This document shows positions 13,672 to 15,913 of a DNA stretch of 15,913 bases, piece after piece (position 1 is the first letter of the stretch; each line of letters opens with the position of its first letter). The notes below the pieces were generated by a model. That model saw only the letters and a list, made by a program, of their open reading frames with translations, ran no database searches and was not told the DNA's origin. A program made the position numbers and the translations under genes. The DNA comes from DATLSM01 sp049585815. GTDB taxonomy: Bacteria; Actinomycetota; Thermoleophilia; Solirubrobacterales; 70-9. The stretch is from positions 1-15,913 of the forward strand of contig JBAVAR010000076.1 in the NCBI GenBank assembly GCA_049585815.1, in the 5' to 3' direction.

Positions 13672-13932
13672 GTGCAAGACCTCAAAGACAATATCCAACA
13701 GCAGCTCACCGAGCTCGATCCCGAGCTCGGCCTGGTCGCCGTCGAGCGGCCAGGTACCGATGCACTGCGGATCTTCATCGACCACCCCGGCGGTGTCGAC
13801 CTGGCGCTGTGCGAGCGGGTGACCAGGCACCTCGGAGACCTCACGGCCGACTACTCGCTTGAGGTTTCCTCGCCGGGGTCGAAGTACCGCCGCGCCAACC
13901 CCGTTCCCGAGACCAAGGAGCAGCTCCAGTGA
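13672..13932 (+). CDS. rimP: RimP-like ribosome maturation factor, N-terminal domain only
   Basis: RimP helps 30S subunit maturation. From GTG 13672 the product is 86 residues and matches the RimP N-terminal domain: a leading helix, GLVAVERPGTDALRIFID, then GGVDLALCERVTRHLG and YSLEVSSPG. After SPG, family members normally continue with LDRPL and a 60-80 residue SH3-like C-terminal domain. Here only SKYRRANPVPETKEQLQ follows before the stop, which overlaps the nusA GTG by four bases. I see no frameshift that restores the missing domain. The start is uncertain: AGG is only one base before the GTG, and longer in-frame starts would run through the terminator. Position before nusA is the standard rimP location. 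Confidence 0.75.
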   Translation: MQDLKDNIQQQLTELDPELGLVAVERPGTDALRIFIDHPGGVDLALCERVTRHLGDLTADYSLEVSSPGSKYRRANPVPETKEQLQ

Positions 13933-15599
13933 GCAAGGAGATCGTCGAAGCAGTCAAGGCGCTTGAGCAGGAGAAGGGAATCTCCGCCGAGAAGCTGATG
14001 GACGCCCTCGAGGACGCGCTCCTCTCCGCCTACAAGAAGACTCCGGGCGCGGCCAAATACGCCCGGGTCGACCTCGACCACGAGACCGGGGATTTTCGCG
14101 TCTTCGAACTGATTCTTCCTCCAGAGTTGGAGGAGAAGCTGCTCGCCGAAGCCGCGGAGCTCCAGGAGGAGGAGTCTGAGATCGATCCCGAGACGGGTGA
14201 GCTGCGCGAGCCCGAGGAGCCCGAGCTAGACCCGGAGATGATCGCTCCCTACGAGGACCAGATCACGACCCGCGACGTCACCCCTGATGACTTCGGCCGG
14301 ATCGCCGCCCAGACTGCCAAGCAGGTGATTCTGCAGCGGATCCGGGAAGCCGAGCGTCAGATGATGTACGACGAGTACCAGGATCGGGTTGGCGAGCTGA
14401 TCACCGGGATCATCCAGCAGTCCGACAAGCGCTACACACTGGTGCAGCTGCGCGAGCGGGTGGAGGCGTTGCTGCCCAAGTCGGAGCAGGTCTACAACGA
14501 GCGCTACGACCACGGAATGCGGGTCAAGGCCGTGATCACCGATGTCTCGGACTCGACCAAAGGTCCGGCGATCGTCGTCTCGCGGCGCAGTCCGGAGCTG
14601 ATCAAGATGCTGTTCCAGCTGGAGGTACCGGAGATCGCCGACAAACTTGTCGAGATAGTCGGGGTCGCACGCGAGCCCGGCTATCGCTCAAAGATCGCGG
14701 TGATCTCTCACGCCGACGGCGTCGATCCGGTCGGCGCCTGCGTCGGCCCGCGCGGCTCGCGGGTTCGGATGGTCGTTTCGGAGCTGCGCGGCGAGAAGAT
14801 CGACATCATCCCCCACAACGACGAGCCCGCCCGCTTTGTCGCCAAGGCGCTCTCGCCGGCCCGGGTGCGGGAGGTGATCGTCGACGACGAGGAGCGACAG
14901 GCGACGGTGATCGTTCCCGACGACCAGCTCTCACTGGCAATTGGCCGCGACGGCCAGAATGCCCGCCTCGCCGCCCGGCTCACCGGCTGGCGCGTCGACA
15001 TCAAGTCTGAGACCGAGTTCTCCCAGGAAGATCAGGAGGTCGAGTATGAGGGAGAGGAGCAGTCGGACGGGCGCTGCCTGGCCGTCCTCTCCAACGGCCG
15101 TCGCTGTCCCAACGCCGCCGTCCCGGGCTCCACATATTGCGGCCTTCCTCAGCACCAGGCGCTTGCCCGCTTCCAGACCAGCCAGGTTGCGGTTCTCTCG
15201 CCGCTAGGCGAGGCCGAGGTGGCGATTCTCGCTGACCCCGACGCCGACGCTGGACAGGTCGCGGAGATCGTTTCTCGAGCTGAGGCGGAGTTCACCGAGG
15301 AGACCGAGGACACCACAGAGGAGCAGGTGCCTGAGCCCGCGAACTCTGTGGCGGCGGAAGATGCTGCCGAGGGCGATGGGGCGACATCCGCGGGTCCACC
15401 ATCACCCGCGCCCGTGGAAGATGCATCTATCGCTGAGCAGGCCGCGAGCGAGGTGCCCGAGCTCGAGGAGGATCGATCCGAGGTCGAGTCGTCGGAGCCG
15501 GTCGTTGAGGAGCCTGGGAGCCAGGAGGTCGAGCTCGAGGACGATCGATCCGCGGTCGAGTCGCCGGAGCCGGTCGTTGAGGAGGCCGAGCAGTCCTAG
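13929..15599 (+). CDS. nusA: Transcription factor NusA with zinc-finger-like module and acidic tail
   Basis: NusA binds RNA polymerase and governs pausing, termination and antitermination. The 556-residue product has an N-terminal polymerase-binding domain (1-150) with an acidic insert at about 74-104, an S1 domain (about 152-220), KH1 with GACVGPRGSRV (269-279) and KH2 with LAIGRDGQNARLAARL (336-351). Actinobacterial NusA normally ends soon after this. Here residues 360-556 add C383, C393, C404 and H409 in a C-x9-C-x10-C-x4-H arrangement (NGRRCPN, STYCGLPQH), a short segment 418-452, and a Glu/Pro/Ser-rich acidic tail with a 24-residue repeat. GTG 13929 has AAGGAG eight bases upstream and overlaps rimP by four bases; the stop overlaps infB by one base. 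Confidence 0.96.
   Translation: MSKEIVEAVKALEQEKGISAEKLMDALEDALLSAYKKTPGAAKYARVDLDHETGDFRVFELILPPELEEKLLAEAAELQEEESEIDPETGELREPEEPELDPEMIAPYEDQITTRDVTPDDFGRIAAQTAKQVILQRIREAERQMMYDEYQDRVGELITGIIQQSDKRYTLVQLRERVEALLPKSEQVYNERYDHGMRVKAVITDVSDSTKGPAIVVSRRSPELIKMLFQLEVPEIADKLVEIVGVAREPGYRSKIAVISHADGVDPVGACVGPRGSRVRMVVSELRGEKIDIIPHNDEPARFVAKALSPARVREVIVDDEERQATVIVPDDQLSLAIGRDGQNARLAARLTGWRVDIKSETEFSQEDQEVEYEGEEQSDGRCLAVLSNGRRCPNAAVPGSTYCGLPQHQALARFQTSQVAVLSPLGEAEVAILADPDADAGQVAEIVSRAEAEFTEETEDTTEEQVPEPANSVAAEDAAEGDGATSAGPPSPAPVEDASIAEQAASEVPELEEDRSEVESSEPVVEEPGSQEVELEDDRSAVESPEPVVEEAEQS
15459..15584 (+). repeat. Two-copy 72-base-period repeat in the nusA 3' end
   Basis: Bases 15459-15512 and 15531-15584 are 54-base copies differing at three positions, offset by 72 bases. 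They encode ELEEDRSEVESSEPVVEE and ELEDDRSAVESPEPVVEE. The 18-base spacer and the 18 bases before copy one are weakly alike, so the unit is probably 72 bases (24 residues). Both copies are in frame and lie in the acidic disordered tail of NusA. Such repeats expand and contract easily, so tail length may vary between strains. Confidence 0.9.
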
Positions 15600-15913
15600 T
15601 GGCCAAGAAGCGGGTTCACGAGATCGCGAAGGCGCAGGGCCTCAGCAGCAAAGAGCTGCTGGCGGCGCTGCAGGCCGCTGGTGTTGAAGCGAAGGCCGCA
15701 GCTTCCAGCGTGGAGGAGGCCGAGGCGCTAAAGGCAATCTCGGCCGCCAAGGGGGATGGTGGGACCGCTGTAAAGACAGAGCCGAAACCCAAATCGGTGG
15801 CGAAAGCTTCGTCCTCTCAAAAACCGGTGGGGGCCGACGGACAGGCGCCGGCCGCCTCGGGGTCAGCGTCTCCGAAAAAACGGCGGGTGGTGATCGATTC
15901 GCAGGCAGCGCGG
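15599..15913 (+). CDS. infB: Translation initiation factor IF-2, N-terminal part (runs off window)
   Basis: IF-2 is the GTPase that brings initiator tRNA to the 30S subunit. Only the first 105 codons are in the window, and the frame is open to its end. Starting at GTG 15599 the product begins with the IF2_N helical domain: KKRVHEIAKAQGLSSKELLA (3-22), then LQAAGVEAKAAASSVEEAEA. It then enters the Lys/Ala/Pro/Ser-rich low-complexity linker usual before the GTPase domain. The GTG overlaps the nusA TAG (TAGTG), with GGAGG about 14 bases upstream, implying translational coupling. The nusA-infB order is universal in bacteria, which supports the call although the GTPase domain is out of view. Confidence 0.93.
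   Translation, partial: MAKKRVHEIAKAQGLSSKELLAALQAAGVEAKAAASSVEEAEALKAISAAKGDGGTAVKTEPKPKSVAKASSSQKPVGADGQAPAASGSASPKKRRVVIDSQAAR

Noticed and set aside
15361..15687. Plus-strand frame covering the nusA end and infB start
   Set aside because: It is an Arg/Ser-rich shadow of the nusA acidic repeat; nusA and infB account for these bases.

Overview
The window is a compact, GC-rich, densely packed run of bacterial housekeeping genes. Three features point to a high-GC actinobacterium: a mycobacterial-type integration host factor (mIHF) immediately before gmk, rpoZ and coaBC; a class 1B dihydroorotate dehydrogenase pair (pyrK-pyrD); and frequent GTG/TTG starts in 1-8 base stop/start overlaps. A deep-branching class such as Thermoleophilia is my best guess. 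It is inferred from gene order and protein style only; no 16S or database search was possible.

Layout. Bases 1-394 hold no gene I can defend, only competing open frames and a 20-base perfect palindrome. At 395-1075 on the minus strand lies a DUF2510 membrane protein. It is divergent from a long plus-strand block that fills the rest of the window. That block opens with rnz (RNase Z), then a near-complete UMP pathway cluster: pyrR, pyrB, pyrC, carA, carB, pyrK, pyrD. It encodes the route from bicarbonate and glutamine to orotate; pyrE and pyrF are absent. A PyrR-binding RNA hairpin that pairs with the pyrR Shine-Dalgarno sits between rnz and pyrR, which predicts translational autoregulation. 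A clear promoter (TTGCAC-16-TATACT) then starts the mihF-gmk-rpoZ-coaBC group, with mihF apparently translated from a leaderless or nearly leaderless mRNA. A second, near-identical promoter overlaps the end of coaBC and is followed within about 30 bases by an intrinsic terminator. Beyond it come rimP, nusA and the 5' part of infB.

Most of the window is conserved core metabolism and gene expression; I see no CRISPR, phage, transposon or defence genes. The points worth a second look are lineage-type departures from textbook forms: an attenuator-like terminator inside the rimP-nusA-infB leader, a RimP reduced to its N-terminal domain, a NusA with a Cys3-His zinc-finger-like module and a long acidic repeat tail, a CarB lacking about 40 residues of its oligomerisation domain, a CoaBC lacking the usual flap cysteine, the PyrR/SD hairpin, and an 18-codon ORF that exactly bridges pyrC and carA.
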